In this document: positions 8,772 to 17,360 of the stretch, one piece after another
How positions within the stretch are numbered: the first letter of the stretch is position 1
Layout of the letters: the number at the start of each line of letters is the position of its first letter
The notes under the pieces: model-generated
The model's input: only the letters and a program-made list of their open reading frames with translations
The model's database searches: none
Told to the model about the DNA's origin: nothing
Made by a program: the position numbers and the translations under genes
NCBI GenBank assembly: GCA_002315555.1
Contig: DCHF01000055.1
Location: 401,822-465,821 of the forward strand
Reading direction: 5' to 3'
DNA length: 64,000 bases
Origin: Lachnospiraceae bacterium UBA1759
GTDB taxonomy: Bacteria > Bacillota > Clostridia > Lachnospirales > Lachnospiraceae

Positions 8772-9734
8772 ATGAAGAGTAAGTTTGGTCAGCAGTACGG
8801 CGGCGAGGGCCGTGTAGCCGATTATAATTCGCCGGAAGTCAAATTTCTTCAGGCGCTGGCAGGCGGCGATGAAGAAGGCGTTCTGGCATTATTTGAAGAA
8901 GAAAAGCAGTTTGGCGGCATTTCAGCGGTCGATACGGCTCACGGACGGTATGAGGGCCTGGAAGCGATCCGCAGATGTGTGCAGGAATGGTATGGAGCGT
9001 TTGAAGCCATTGACGGTGAAGTGGAGATCTGTACGCAGATCCACGCCGGCATGCGCGCGGCACTGGAATTCTGCTTCATTTTAAATATGAAGGACGGCAG
9101 TGTTCTGGAGATCCCGATGGCTCTGGCAGCCGATATCCGTGGCAGAAGACAGAAGCTGGATGAGGTCCGCATGTACGTTCACTGTATGTGGCTCCCGAGC
9201 TATCCGAAGTACAGAGTTCCGATCTTCCCGCCCACAAAGACCCTCGAGCTTCACACCGAGATGGCGTCCGGCGTCATGCCGCACTATTTCAAGCTCGTCA
9301 TGGAAGAGGGCATGATCAATATTCCGGACCTGATGACCGATGAAGAAGAGATCCTCATGGGAGCATACGGCGCGGAGGATACCATTTATAAGACCACGCG
9401 CAAGGAACTTCTCCGTCAGCGTGACGAGGCTGTGGCAAACGGCGCAAAGGGCGATCCCATCGGCGCCATCGTCGGTCTCCGCATGGAGCATTTCATCGAC
9501 GACGGCCACATCTGCTGCGTTGAGTGGGAGCAGACCGTTACCAGACGCGGCCGTGCGGAAAGAAACCGCCTGTCCGAGCCGGGCATCAGCTTCTATGAGC
9601 GTGCTGCCGATGGCCGTCTGAAGTCCTTCCGTATCATCGACTATGCGTATACCGAGCAGTACATCGACTGGGATAAGGCTCCCATCACCAAGGAAGAGGC
9701 AGAAAAGATCAACTACGAAGGCGCGGACGATTGA
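8772..9734 (+). CDS. Tandem SnoaL/NTF2-like domain protein
   Basis: A 320-residue protein made of two cone-shaped SnoaL/NTF2-like halves. The first (residues about 15-130) contains VKFLQALAGGDEEGVLALF and GRYEGLEAIRRCVQEWYGAF, the usual opening helix and loop of these domains. The second (about 150-305) is a similar alpha+beta unit preceded by LMTDEEEILMGAYGAEDT and ending in SFRIIDYAYTEQYIDW. The start at 8772 is chosen over an ATG 15 bases upstream because GAGG lies 7 bases before it. Members of the fold include isomerases, dehydratases and ligand binders, and the catalytic residues are not diagnostic. It reads into ybaK 25 bases later. Confidence 0.65.
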   Translation: MKSKFGQQYGGEGRVADYNSPEVKFLQALAGGDEEGVLALFEEEKQFGGISAVDTAHGRYEGLEAIRRCVQEWYGAFEAIDGEVEICTQIHAGMRAALEFCFILNMKDGSVLEIPMALAADIRGRRQKLDEVRMYVHCMWLPSYPKYRVPIFPPTKTLELHTEMASGVMPHYFKLVMEEGMINIPDLMTDEEEILMGAYGAEDTIYKTTRKELLRQRDEAVANGAKGDPIGAIVGLRMEHFIDDGHICCVEWEQTVTRRGRAERNRLSEPGISFYERAADGRLKSFRIIDYAYTEQYIDWDKAPITKEEAEKINYEGADD

Positions 9735-9759
9735 TCCACCCTTATAATAAGGAAAAGAC

Positions 9760-10239
9760 ATGGCAAAACCTGAGAAGACAAATGTGATGCGGCTCCTGGA
9801 ACAGAACGGGGTGCCGTATGAAAGCTACTGTTACATTGACTATCCGTCCACCAAGGGCACGGAGATCGCGGAATATCTGAAACAGGACCCGGCACAGGTG
9901 TTCAAGACCCTGGTGACGCGCGGGAAATCCGGCAGCTATTACGTGTTTGTGATCCCGGTCGGGGAGGAACTGGAGCTTCGGAAGGCGGCATCGGCGGCAA
10001 AGGAAAAGAGCATCGAAATGATCCCGCAGAAGGAACTCCTGCCGCTTACCGGATATATTCACGGCGGATGTTCGCCGATCGGTATGAAAAAACAGTTTGC
10101 AACGTTCATCGAGGAATCGGCTATGCTTTACGATACGATCATTTTCAGTGCCGGAAAGATCGGCTATCAGGTGGAAGTGAAACCGGAGGATCTCTTGAAG
10201 ATCGTTCCGTTTGAATATGCGGATCTTGTGTGCATGTAA
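9760..10239 (+). CDS. ybaK: YbaK/EbsC-type aminoacyl-tRNA deacylase
   Basis: A 159-residue cytosolic protein with the full YbaK plan. It has the N-terminal NVMRLLEQNGVPYESYCYID, the segment DPAQVFKTLVTRG with the conserved lysine, YYVFVIPVGEELELRKAA, and GGCSPIGMKK, the loop with the conserved G.SP.G. The family hydrolyses mischarged Cys-tRNA(Pro), and some members act on other mischarged tRNAs. Length is normal (about 155-160). It follows the SnoaL-like gene on the same strand and ends at a strong terminator shared with the converging pilT gene. Confidence 0.93.
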   Translation: MAKPEKTNVMRLLEQNGVPYESYCYIDYPSTKGTEIAEYLKQDPAQVFKTLVTRGKSGSYYVFVIPVGEELELRKAASAAKEKSIEMIPQKELLPLTGYIHGGCSPIGMKKQFATFIEESAMLYDTIIFSAGKIGYQVEVKPEDLLKIVPFEYADLVCM

Positions 10240-10241
10240 TG

Positions 10242-10275
10242 AAAAAGGCAGCTGCGAAAGCAGCTGCCTTTTTTT
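10242..10275 (+). terminator. Strong, probably bidirectional terminator between ybaK and pilT
   Basis: AAAAAGGCAGCTGC, loop GAAA, GCAGCTGCCTTTTTTT. The perfect stem has A runs on one side and T runs on the other, and it lies between two converging genes. Confidence 0.9.
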
Positions 10276-10305
10276 GCCCGGATATCCCCGGGGGCATTTA
10301 TAGCG

Positions 10306-11361
10306 TCAGACCAGCTTCTTTTCCAGCATTTCCGGATTTGTTGCATACTGGAGCGCGGTCTCTTTGGTGATCCGTCTGGCCTTATAAAGCTGCAGCAGAC
10401 TCTGATCCATGGAGATCATGTCCGCACGGGCAGAGGAGTACAGCTGGCCTTCGATCTGGGCGACCTTATTATCGCGGATCATGTTGCGGATGGCCGGCGT
10501 CACAGTCATGATCTCAAATGCGGGGATGTAATTTCCGTCCATGTCCGGCACGAGCTGCTGGGAGATCACGGCGTTCAGTACCAGAGAAAGCTGGATGGCG
10601 ATCTGGCGCTGCTGGTTGGCCGGGAAAACATCGATGATACGGTCGATGGTATTCACCGCTCCGATGGTATGCAGCGTGGAGAAAAGCAGATGACCGGTCT
10701 CCGCGGCGGTCATGGCCACGTTCATCGTCTCGTAATCGCGCATTTCGCCAAGAAGAATGACATCCGGGCTCTGACGGAGCGCCGCACGGAGCGCGGTGAC
10801 GTAATTCTCTGTGTCCACATCGATCTCACGCTGGGAGATGATGCTGTGGTCGTGCGAGTGCAGGAATTCGATCGGATCCTCCAGGGTGATGATGTGCTTC
10901 TCCTGGGTGCGGTTGATGCGGTCGATGATGCAGGCCAGCGTGGTGGATTTTCCCGAGCCGGCGGACCCCGTCACCAGGACCAGACCTTTTCTCAGGTTGG
11001 CAAGATCCATAATGTAATCGGGGATCCCGGCTTCCTTCGGATCCGGGAGCGAGAATGTAATGATGCGGATCACGGCGGAGCAGGAGCCGCGCTGCTTGTA
11101 CGCACTGATACGGAAGCGGGAGACATCGCGGATAACGAAGGCGAAGTCATCGTCCCCGGAGGTCTCAAAATGAGACATGTCGCGGTTCGCAAGCTCGTAG
11201 ATCTCGCGGATCAGCTCGTGAGTTGCGGCCGGAGTCAGGCGCTCATCATTTAAAACGATCAGCTTTCCGTTTACACGGACGGAAGCCGGACGACCGGCAA
11301 CTAAAAAAACATCGGACGCATTGTCCTGTACCGCTCTTTTGAGCATTTCGGTGATCATCAT
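10306..11361 (-). CDS. pilT: PilT-type type IV pilus retraction ATPase
   Basis: A 351-residue secretion-type hexameric ATPase. It shows the Walker A loop GSAGSGKST (132-140), the Asp box around IITLEDPIEFLH (158-169), the Walker B region DVILLGEMRD (200-209) and the His box HLLFSTLHT (224-232). Length and the N-terminal PAS-like part (VFLVAGRPASVRVNGKL) fit PilT rather than the longer PilB/GspE. PilT powers pilus retraction and twitching. It is the last gene of the pilus operon. No PilB/GspE is in the window, so the extension motor must be encoded elsewhere, or this ATPase serves both purposes. Confidence 0.92.
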   Translation of the reverse strand: MMITEMLKRAVQDNASDVFLVAGRPASVRVNGKLIVLNDERLTPAATHELIREIYELANRDMSHFETSGDDDFAFVIRDVSRFRISAYKQRGSCSAVIRIITFSLPDPKEAGIPDYIMDLANLRKGLVLVTGSAGSGKSTTLACIIDRINRTQEKHIITLEDPIEFLHSHDHSIISQREIDVDTENYVTALRAALRQSPDVILLGEMRDYETMNVAMTAAETGHLLFSTLHTIGAVNTIDRIIDVFPANQQRQIAIQLSLVLNAVISQQLVPDMDGNYIPAFEIMTVTPAIRNMIRDNKVAQIEGQLYSSARADMISMDQSLLQLYKARRITKETALQYATNPEMLEKKLV

Positions 11362-11385
11362 GGGAGATTCCTCTGATTCTGTAGT

Positions 11386-11868
11386 TTACGGTTGATATAG
11401 TTCCATGGTATCGTCAGCGGTCCAGTCGGACGTGGCGGTCACTTCCCAACGGGTCACGGTGTAGCGCCGGTGGGAGGTCGGTGCCTCCAGGCGGACGGTG
11501 ACAGTGAGGGCTTCGCGTTCCGAGATCGGGACGCTGAAGTAGAGCAGCTGCTGCACGGTATCATAGGTGTATTCGTTTCCGAGAGTAGTGGCGAGTGCCC
11601 GCGTGAAGCTGTTATCAAAAGTGTCGGCTTCGGAGGCTTTGCGTGCGACCTTGATATTATGGTCAAGCTCCGCCAGCATGTGTTCCGCGGTGTTCGCGGC
11701 GGCGTAGTAGGCTTCGCGGTGCTCTGCGGCTTTTTTACTGAAGGTGTAGTCGCTCTTTGCGGAGGACAGGGCCAGCACGGAAAAGGTGGCCAGGCACAGC
11801 GCAAGAAAAATGACCAGGAGCGACGAGGATCCGATGTTCATGAAGGAGATGCGGCCTTTATTCTGCAT
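11386..11868 (-). CDS. PilX/GspK-like minor pilin candidate
   Basis: A 160-residue protein with a short basic N-terminus, one hydrophobic helix (about residues 12-34: SSSLLVIFLALCLATFSVLAL) and an extracellular alpha+beta domain. The IG-S boundary before the helix resembles a prepilin cleavage site but lacks the +5 glutamate, as in some PilX/GspK minor pilins. After the helix comes a long amphipathic stretch (KKAAEHREAYYAAANTAEHM), typical for this class. The start has AGGAGG upstream and overlaps the end of the prepilin gene by 11 bases. The assignment rests on architecture and context. Confidence 0.6.
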   Translation of the reverse strand: MQNKGRISFMNIGSSSLLVIFLALCLATFSVLALSSAKSDYTFSKKAAEHREAYYAAANTAEHMLAELDHNIKVARKASEADTFDNSFTRALATTLGNEYTYDTVQQLLYFSVPISEREALTVTVRLEAPTSHRRYTVTRWEVTATSDWTADDTMELYQP

Positions 11869-12328
11869 AGGGGGTCACCTCCTGAATGTAGCGTTCGGAT
11901 GTCAGCGTGTAAATGGTCTTCGAAAGATCCCGGGTGTACATGGTACAGCCGGTGGTGAGGAAGCCGTCCTCTTCTTGAGCGATCTCCGTGTACAGGGCGT
12001 ACACGGCATCAGCCTCGGGACAGGGCGTAAATTCCGCATCGTACCAGATGACGACCTGCCAGCCGCCGGTCTTGTAGACGCTGGCGCTCGGGTATGCGCT
12101 CTTGATGAGTCCGGTGATGTCTTCCGGATCCGGATCGGACGCAGCGATCTCCAGAATCGAAGAGACCTCGGAAACACTGTGGCTGAGACGCATGGCATCC
12201 CGCGAATAGATATGCGATTTTACAAAGAACCGGACACAGACACTGCTGACGATCGCAAAGAAAAGGATCGCGAGGATCAGTTCCAAAAGGAACATGCCGG
12301 ATGTCTGCGCTCGTTTTTTAAACGCCAT
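11858..12328 (-). CDS. Type IV prepilin-like protein with class III signal
   Basis: A 156-residue protein starting MAFKKRAQTSG. The G-MFLLE junction gives glycine at -1 and glutamate at +5, the hallmark of prepilin peptidase substrates, followed by the hydrophobic helix LILAILFFAIVSSVCVRFF. The start at 12328 is preferred over upstream in-frame codons because AAGGAG lies 7 bases before it and the short basic leader is then normal. The mature part would be a small pseudopilin or minor pilin. The processing peptidase is not in this window. It is followed with overlap by the PilX-like gene. Confidence 0.75.
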   Translation of the reverse strand: MAFKKRAQTSGMFLLELILAILFFAIVSSVCVRFFVKSHIYSRDAMRLSHSVSEVSSILEIAASDPDPEDITGLIKSAYPSASVYKTGGWQVVIWYDAEFTPCPEADAVYALYTEIAQEEDGFLTTGCTMYTRDLSKTIYTLTSERYIQEVTPYAE

Positions 12329-12374
12329 GAGAACTCCTTGTATTGTAACGGGCACGGCCCGTGTGGTTATCGGA

Positions 12375-12854
12375 TCAGTTGCTTCTTGTTGCGATGTAAG
12401 CGCTTTCTTTGTGACCGTTTTCATCGACACATTCCACCAGGAAAAGCCGGTCGGCGACCTGTGTCACGGAAAAAGCGGAAAGTTTCAGAAGGGCGGTGCC
12501 GGCATCGGCTGATGTTTCCGCGTCCTCTTTCATAAAAAGCTCCGTCAGCGCGCCGCCGTCGAAATAGATCGCGGTGAGGTAGGACTCGCCCTCGATCTCC
12601 GAGCGGAGGAGTAACGCGCTGCAGCCGTCAAATTCGCCGACGGTCACGGCCTCTTCCTCATCACCTGCGTGGATCTTTTCCGTCACATAGGACAGCGCGG
12701 TCCGCGCGGTGTAGTTCGCGGCGGAATTCTCCACCGTGCTTTTGTACACGCGGGTGGCAAACAGGATCACGATCAGCGCGCTCAGCGCAAAAGCGAAGAA
12801 AAGCGCAAGCGGCACCAGAAAATCGATGATGTGGCGTCGTTCGTTCTTCATCAT
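12375..12854 (-). CDS. DUF4860-like pilus-cluster membrane protein
   Basis: A 159-residue protein with a short charged N-terminus, one membrane helix (IIDFLVPLALFFAFALSALI, about 9-30) and an extracellular domain of strands. RVYKSTVENSAANYTARTAL after the helix resembles the DUF4860 family that I associate with pilin clusters in Lachnospiraceae. It overlaps the upstream gene at ATGA (12851-12854) and has GGGAGG six bases before the first ATG. A minor-pilin-like or assembly role is inferred from context only. Confidence 0.6.
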   Translation of the reverse strand: MMKNERRHIIDFLVPLALFFAFALSALIVILFATRVYKSTVENSAANYTARTALSYVTEKIHAGDEEEAVTVGEFDGCSALLLRSEIEGESYLTAIYFDGGALTELFMKEDAETSADAGTALLKLSAFSVTQVADRLFLVECVDENGHKESAYIATRSN

Positions 12855-13192
12855 TTGCCGCCTCCCTTCTCGATGATCACGTACGTCGGGCGGATATTGC
12901 CGCCGGGCACGCGGTAATCGACAAAGAAAAGGTCTTCGTTGTAGGTGAGGCCGTAGACGTCCTTCATATATTCGATGCTTTCGGGATAGGCGCCTTCCAC
13001 CGCGTAGCAGTAGGTGACGGTCCGCGAAATGGCACGGTCCAGGGTCTCCTTCTGCCGGGCGGTATCGCCGCCGGACAGCTTAAGCGTACCGAACAGAAAG
13101 ACAGCAATGATCGCCGCAAACAAAAGGACCGAGAGGACCTGCTTTTTGCGGCTGTTGTCTTTTTGTTTCTGTTGATACAGGAAACGTGCCAA
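12851..13192 (-). CDS. Small membrane protein of the pilus cluster
   Basis: A 113-residue protein with a basic N-terminus, one helix (QVLSVLLFAAIIAVFLFGTL, about 18-38) and a roughly 70-residue outside domain. The outside part (YCYAVEGAYPESIEYMKDVY and then VDYRVPGGNIRPTYVII) resembles the C-terminal part of small pilin-like proteins in which residues following YP.SI.YL form the pilin head. I do not recognise a named family. It is translationally coupled to the DUF4860-like gene. Confidence 0.6.
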   Translation of the reverse strand: MARFLYQQKQKDNSRKKQVLSVLLFAAIIAVFLFGTLKLSGGDTARQKETLDRAISRTVTYCYAVEGAYPESIEYMKDVYGLTYNEDLFFVDYRVPGGNIRPTYVIIEKGGGK

Positions 13193-13220
13193 GGGAAACT
13201 CCTTAATCTATCGTACCTCA

Positions 13221-13242
13221 CGGTGTGCGTATAATCACACCG
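13221..13242. other. Stem-loop between pilC and the small pilin-like genes
   Basis: CGGTGTG/CACACCG with an eight-base AT-rich loop in the 69-base gap inside the operon. There is no T run, so an RNA processing or mRNA-stability role is more likely than termination. Confidence 0.45.
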
Positions 13243-13261
13243 CGGATACGGTTATATACGG

Positions 13262-14314
13262 TTACAGGGTACTCATGATGCCCATAAGCGGCAGCATGAC
13301 GGACAAGAGGATCGCGCCGACGATGACGGAGAGGATGATGACCAGTGCCGGCTCCAGCGCGGCGAGCTTGTTGTTGATGGAGGAATCGATCTCATCCTCA
13401 TACAGCTTGGAGACCTTTTCCATGGCGGAATCCATGCTGCCGGTCTTCTGGCCGATGTTGATCATCCGCGCATAGATCCCGGCAAAGATGCCTTCCTCGT
13501 GCAAGGCGGTACTGAGTTCCATGCCGTCCTCGGTCTTGGATTTAACGTTTTTCAGACGTGAACGGAGCGCGGGATCGTCGATGAGGTCCGTTGAAAGCTC
13601 CAGACTGCGTGAAATGTCCAGCCCGGAACGAAGAGCAAACGCCATACCGGCGGCAAAGCGGCAGGCACCGATCTTTGCATTCAGCTTACGGTTCAGGTGG
13701 AGCTTGTGTTCCAGCTTTTCATAAGCCGCGCGGCCTTTTTGCGTGCGGGTGAAGATCAGCACCTGGATCGCGAGGATCGCCGCGGGAATGATCAGGAAGA
13801 GGCCGTAACGGTTCACGGCGTTACCGACGGAAAGAAGGAGGCCGGATACACCGGTCATTTCCGTGCCGAGCTGCTGATAGACCTGGTTGAAGATCGGCAT
13901 GACGCGCGTCAAAAGCACGAAAATAACGATCAGCATCATGATGGTCATGACGGCGGGGAAGGTGACGGCGCCGCGGATGGAACGGGCAATGGCCTCTTCA
14001 CGCTCATAATGTGTGGCAAGTCCGTCCATGGTCTCATCCAGCGTACCGGTCTCTTCACCGATGCCGGTCATCTTTACAAGATACTCCGGGAACAAGCCGG
14101 TCGATTCCAGCGCATGGGCAAAGGTGCCGTTTTCGGAAAGATCGTCTGCGATCTTCTGAAGGATCCGCGTCTCCGCTTCATCCGTGCTGTCCTCCAGCAT
14201 CGTCTGGATGCCCTCGAAGGGCGAAATGCCCGAACGCAGGATCAGCGCCATCTGACCGCAGAAGGCGGAAAGCTCGGTGTTTGTCAGCATTTTTTCATGA
14301 ATCTCTTTACTCAC
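13262..14314 (-). CDS. pilC: PilC/GspF-type inner-membrane platform protein
   Basis: A 350-residue protein with two repeats of the T2SSF domain. The first (about residues 15-135) has LSAFCGQMALILRSGISPFEGI and a long helix (AVMTIMMLIVIFVLLTRVMP, about 120-140). The second (about 215-345) has AGMAFALRSGLDISRSLELS and the last helix VIILSVIVGAILLSVMLPLM. These platform proteins connect the pilus to its ATPases. It is shorter than the usual 400 residues because the N-terminal extension is missing. The 12-base spacing from the transglutaminase gene shows one operon. Confidence 0.9.
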   Translation of the reverse strand: MSKEIHEKMLTNTELSAFCGQMALILRSGISPFEGIQTMLEDSTDEAETRILQKIADDLSENGTFAHALESTGLFPEYLVKMTGIGEETGTLDETMDGLATHYEREEAIARSIRGAVTFPAVMTIMMLIVIFVLLTRVMPIFNQVYQQLGTEMTGVSGLLLSVGNAVNRYGLFLIIPAAILAIQVLIFTRTQKGRAAYEKLEHKLHLNRKLNAKIGACRFAAGMAFALRSGLDISRSLELSTDLIDDPALRSRLKNVKSKTEDGMELSTALHEEGIFAGIYARMINIGQKTGSMDSAMEKVSKLYEDEIDSSINNKLAALEPALVIILSVIVGAILLSVMLPLMGIMSTL

Positions 14315-14326
14315 ATGGACCTCCGA

Positions 14327-15280
14327 TTAATACCAGTAACAGACGGTGTAGTTGTTTCCCGTGCCGATGTATTTTTTGACATCTGCCGCACTGTTATTTG
14401 CGGCGAGAGTGGGGTCCATCAGCGACCAGGAGATTCCGTTGAATTCAATGATGTTATCGACCCAGCCGGTCTCTTCGAGATAAACGGAGATCCAGGCGTG
14501 GTACACGGTGCCGGAATACCCCACGACCAGTTTGGCCGGGATCCCCTGCGAGCGGAGCAGTGCCGTCATCAGGGAAGCATAATCAAAGCAGATGCCCTTC
14601 CGGGTGTTCAGGGTGGTGTCGATGTCCGGGAGGTAATCGACGGGGATATCCGCCGCCAGGACGGTGTCGTAATCGATGTTCCCGATCACATAATGATAAA
14701 CGTTCGTCAGATAATGAAGATCGTCGCGGGACTGTTCGGACAGCTCTTCGCCGAGACTCAAAGCCTCTGTATCCTTCGTGTACCAGCTGTACTGGTTCGG
14801 GTAGAGGAACGGGCGGAACTCATCACGCAGTTTGACGCTCACGATACTGGACAGGATGACCGCGTAACGGTTCTTGTCCACCTGCCGGAGCACGGTGATC
14901 TTATAATCGCCGTCGCCCGCCTGGAGCGGAAAAGCTTCAAATTCCCCGATCTTCAGGGTGTAGGTATAGATGACTTCGTCCGGGGCGGTGATCTGGGCCT
15001 TCACGCGGTCGGCATCGCCGGCATATTTCAGCATGACGTAGCCCTCCGTGGCATTGGAATAGTCGATCACAGCATCGTTGTCCTCCACGGTCTTCTTCCC
15101 GGGCGCTTCCGGAAACAGGTATTCCGTCCGGGTCACACGCGGTGTTTCCCCTTCATCAAGCGGAGCGGGCATTCCGCGGTTGGTCTCTCCGGGCCTGCAG
15201 CCCGAAAGAAGTGTACATAAACACAAAGAGGCCGAAAGAACAGCGGAAAGAACGATTTTCTGTAAACGGTTCTGTTTCAC
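14327..15280 (-). CDS. Transglutaminase-like lipoprotein
   Basis: A 317-residue lipoprotein. The signal ends in the lipobox LSGC with the lipidated cysteine at residue 28. The C-terminal third is a transglutaminase-core domain with all three catalytic residues: C231 in GICFDYAS, H261 in YHAWISV and D289 in SLMDPT. The middle part is beta-rich. Such domains in bacteria usually act as cysteine proteases or peptide cross-linkers at the cell surface. It lies between the putative anti-sigma gene and pilC, so it may process or crosslink pilus or envelope proteins (inference). Confidence 0.82.
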   Translation of the reverse strand: MKQNRLQKIVLSAVLSASLCLCTLLSGCRPGETNRGMPAPLDEGETPRVTRTEYLFPEAPGKKTVEDNDAVIDYSNATEGYVMLKYAGDADRVKAQITAPDEVIYTYTLKIGEFEAFPLQAGDGDYKITVLRQVDKNRYAVILSSIVSVKLRDEFRPFLYPNQYSWYTKDTEALSLGEELSEQSRDDLHYLTNVYHYVIGNIDYDTVLAADIPVDYLPDIDTTLNTRKGICFDYASLMTALLRSQGIPAKLVVGYSGTVYHAWISVYLEETGWVDNIIEFNGISWSLMDPTLAANNSAADVKKYIGTGNNYTVCYWY

Positions 15281-15303
15281 TATCTTACAGGCCTCCTCGA
15301 AGA

Positions 15304-16038
15304 TTATTTCAGGGTAAGTACAAGGTGCAGGTAATTGCCGCGCTCGTCCGGAATGTAAACATTCAGGGCGTCGGTGACTTCGTCAAAAACGATCTCACCG
15401 GATCCGATGTTCCAGCTTGACGGATACATGGTCGTGCCGTCCAGCGTTTCTGCATAAATGTGGTTGTAATCGATGCCGGTCTCATCATCCGCAACGAAGA
15501 GGTGTAAAGAATCACCGTCCATGCTGCTGGAGACCAGGTACGGGGTGATGGTATCGATGGAAGAGACTTCCAGCGAGGTGGTCCGATACTGATGATTACT
15601 CAGTGTGACGCGGACCGTCATGGTGCCGTTCTGTGAAGGCTGGATGCTGTATACGTGATCCCCGAGGTCGGTGACCGGGAACAGCGAACCGTCGATGCTT
15701 GCCGTCACGGAAGCAACGGGCATGGGCCCCTTCAGCTTGACAATGTACGTCGGAATGCCGGATTCCGTGCCGGACAGCTGCGTCACCGTAAAGCGCGGCG
15801 CCACGAACTGTAACGGTAAGAGGACAAACAGGCAGAGGATCAGTACAAGTACGGCGCGCTGGAGCTTATAGCGCTCACGGCGGTATTTGACGTAGGAGAG
15901 CATGACTTCAAGCGGTACCGAGGAGGGTTCCAGCTTCAGTTCTTCAAAAATATTGGTCAGCATCTGGTTTGCAGTCTCCATGCTCGGTTCGTGCTCGCGG
16001 ATGCGGTATTCTTTGCGGTAATTCTTTTTCGATGCCAT
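15304..16038 (-). CDS. Single-pass membrane protein, probable anti-sigma factor
   Basis: A 244-residue protein with a charged N-terminal cytoplasmic part (about 1-60), one membrane helix (AVLVLILCLFVLLPLQFVA, about 62-82) and an extracellular beta-rich region that looks like two Ig-like units. The topology and its place 17 bases after the ECF sigma gene match anti-sigma factors. However, I see no zinc-binding HxxxCxxC motif, and no named domain was recognised. The extracellular part could sense the envelope or surface structures. Confidence in the regulatory role is moderate. Confidence 0.6.
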   Translation of the reverse strand: MASKKNYRKEYRIREHEPSMETANQMLTNIFEELKLEPSSVPLEVMLSYVKYRRERYKLQRAVLVLILCLFVLLPLQFVAPRFTVTQLSGTESGIPTYIVKLKGPMPVASVTASIDGSLFPVTDLGDHVYSIQPSQNGTMTVRVTLSNHQYRTTSLEVSSIDTITPYLVSSSMDGDSLHLFVADDETGIDYNHIYAETLDGTTMYPSSWNIGSGEIVFDEVTDALNVYIPDERGNYLHLVLTLK

Positions 16039-16055
16039 TTCAATGCCCTCCTTTC

Positions 16056-16613
16056 TCAGATCGTGAGCAGTTTTTTCAGGCGCTCCTTGCCTGTTTTCAA
16101 ATAACGTTTAACGGTACTTCTGCTGATCTCCATGATGTAGGCGATGTCGTCGATCTTCATGTTCTGGTAGTAGTACAGATAAATGGCCTGGGATTCCGAG
16201 AACGGAAGTGACATGATCTGTTCGATGATGTAACGCTTTTCATCGACGCGGACCACCTCGACCTCGGGTTCATAGCTCCGGGCCGCCGGCAGGGCTTCCA
16301 GAATATCCTCCTCCGTAGAGATGACATTGAACTGCTTTTGCTTCATGTTCATGTCGTAGCAGACACGGAAATTGATCTGGTTGAGCCAGGAGATGAACAG
16401 TTTGGAGTCCATGAGCGACGGCAGATTCTTAAAGGCGAGGATAAAGGTCTCCTGGACCGCATCCTGTGCCAGATAATCGTCCTTTAAATAACCGCAGGCG
16501 AATAGATATTGTTTTTTGTAAGTGGCAGCATATAGTTCGGCGAAGGCGTCCGAAGAGCCTGCGCGTGCTTGATCGACAAGTCCTGCTATATACTGATAGT
16601 CAAGTTCAGCCAT
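16056..16613 (-). CDS. ECF-family RNA polymerase sigma factor
   Basis: A 185-residue sigma-70 family protein. Region 2 covers about residues 15-90 (DAFAELYAATYKKQYLFACG and QDAVQETFILAFKNL). Region 4 covers about 125-180 (MSLPFSESQAIYLYYYQNMK and IDDIAYIMEISRSTVKRYLK, the helix-turn-helix). Regions 1 and 3 are absent, as in extracytoplasmic-function sigma factors. It is the second gene of the pilus operon, so it may control the operon or its own regulon. No clear matching second promoter was found by eye. Confidence 0.92.
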   Translation of the reverse strand: MAELDYQYIAGLVDQARAGSSDAFAELYAATYKKQYLFACGYLKDDYLAQDAVQETFILAFKNLPSLMDSKLFISWLNQINFRVCYDMNMKQKQFNVISTEEDILEALPAARSYEPEVEVVRVDEKRYIIEQIMSLPFSESQAIYLYYYQNMKIDDIAYIMEISRSTVKRYLKTGKERLKKLLTI

Positions 16614-16634
16614 CAGTCCCCCTAAATAGCGTGG

Positions 16635-17321
16635 TTATTTTGCGATACGTTTATTGGAAAGTGCGATCAGATCGGTGATCGTAGCGGCATCGGCCTCTGC
16701 TTCGTGGAAGGCCACACCGTAGCTGTACTGAATGGGAAGAGCGGTATCCACGTTGTTGTGAGCTTCGATCTTCTTTTCCAGAATGCTTAACATGCTGGAG
16801 ATGGATTCCTGGGTACCCTGCTCAAAGATGGCAAGGAAATTGTTGCCGCCGTTTCTACCCACAAAGCAGACACCCTGTGCGGTCATACGGAGGATCATGG
16901 AAAAGTCACGGATGACCGTGTTGCCGGCGCGGTGGCCGTAGACGCGGTTGATATCCTGCATGTTTGTGATGATGAAGGTGATGCAGGCCATATCCTTGGG
17001 AAGCGGCATGTCCAGATACTGCTCGATCATCATATCGCAGCTGAAACGGTTGGAAATGCCGGTGGCGGGATCGGAACGGACGGAGTAGTTCATTTCGGTG
17101 TAATCCTTTTTATAGCTCAGGAAGTATTTAAAATCAAAGAAGATAAACAGGAATGAAAGCAGCAGGACGGCCCAGAGCATTACGCAGAGAGTCATCATAT
17201 TGGAATCATTGGAGACCGCGTGGAAAAGATCCTGGTCCGAGAAGACCATGAAGAGTCCGATGGCGGTAATGATCAGGTAAATTGCGAGCTGAATGGATTT
17301 GTACCAGGTCTGATTTCTCAT
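16635..17321 (-). CDS. Membrane protein with degenerate GGDEF domain
   Basis: A 228-residue protein with two helices (about 9-27 and 42-63) and a GGDEF-fold domain (about 83-225) that starts at the usual DPATGISNR. The signature at 158-162 is GGNNF, replacing the catalytic DE, so diguanylate cyclase activity is unlikely. The preceding FIITNMQDINRVYGH matches the family's F.D.D.FK..ND.YGH region but has lost metal-binding Asp residues. Such proteins usually bind c-di-GMP or GTP, or act as structural regulators. It is the first gene of the pilus/sigma operon, behind a strong promoter. Confidence 0.85.
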   Translation of the reverse strand: MRNQTWYKSIQLAIYLIITAIGLFMVFSDQDLFHAVSNDSNMMTLCVMLWAVLLLSFLFIFFDFKYFLSYKKDYTEMNYSVRSDPATGISNRFSCDMMIEQYLDMPLPKDMACITFIITNMQDINRVYGHRAGNTVIRDFSMILRMTAQGVCFVGRNGGNNFLAIFEQGTQESISSMLSILEKKIEAHNNVDTALPIQYSYGVAFHEAEADAATITDLIALSNKRIAK

Positions 17322-17360
17322 ATATGCATCCCCCTATTCAAAGTAAGTACAATCTTCTTA

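Noticed and set aside
13697..15220. 507-codon plus-strand frame opposite pilC and the transglutaminase gene
   Set aside because: It spans two well-supported genes on the other strand and shows low-complexity His/Asp/Arg composition.
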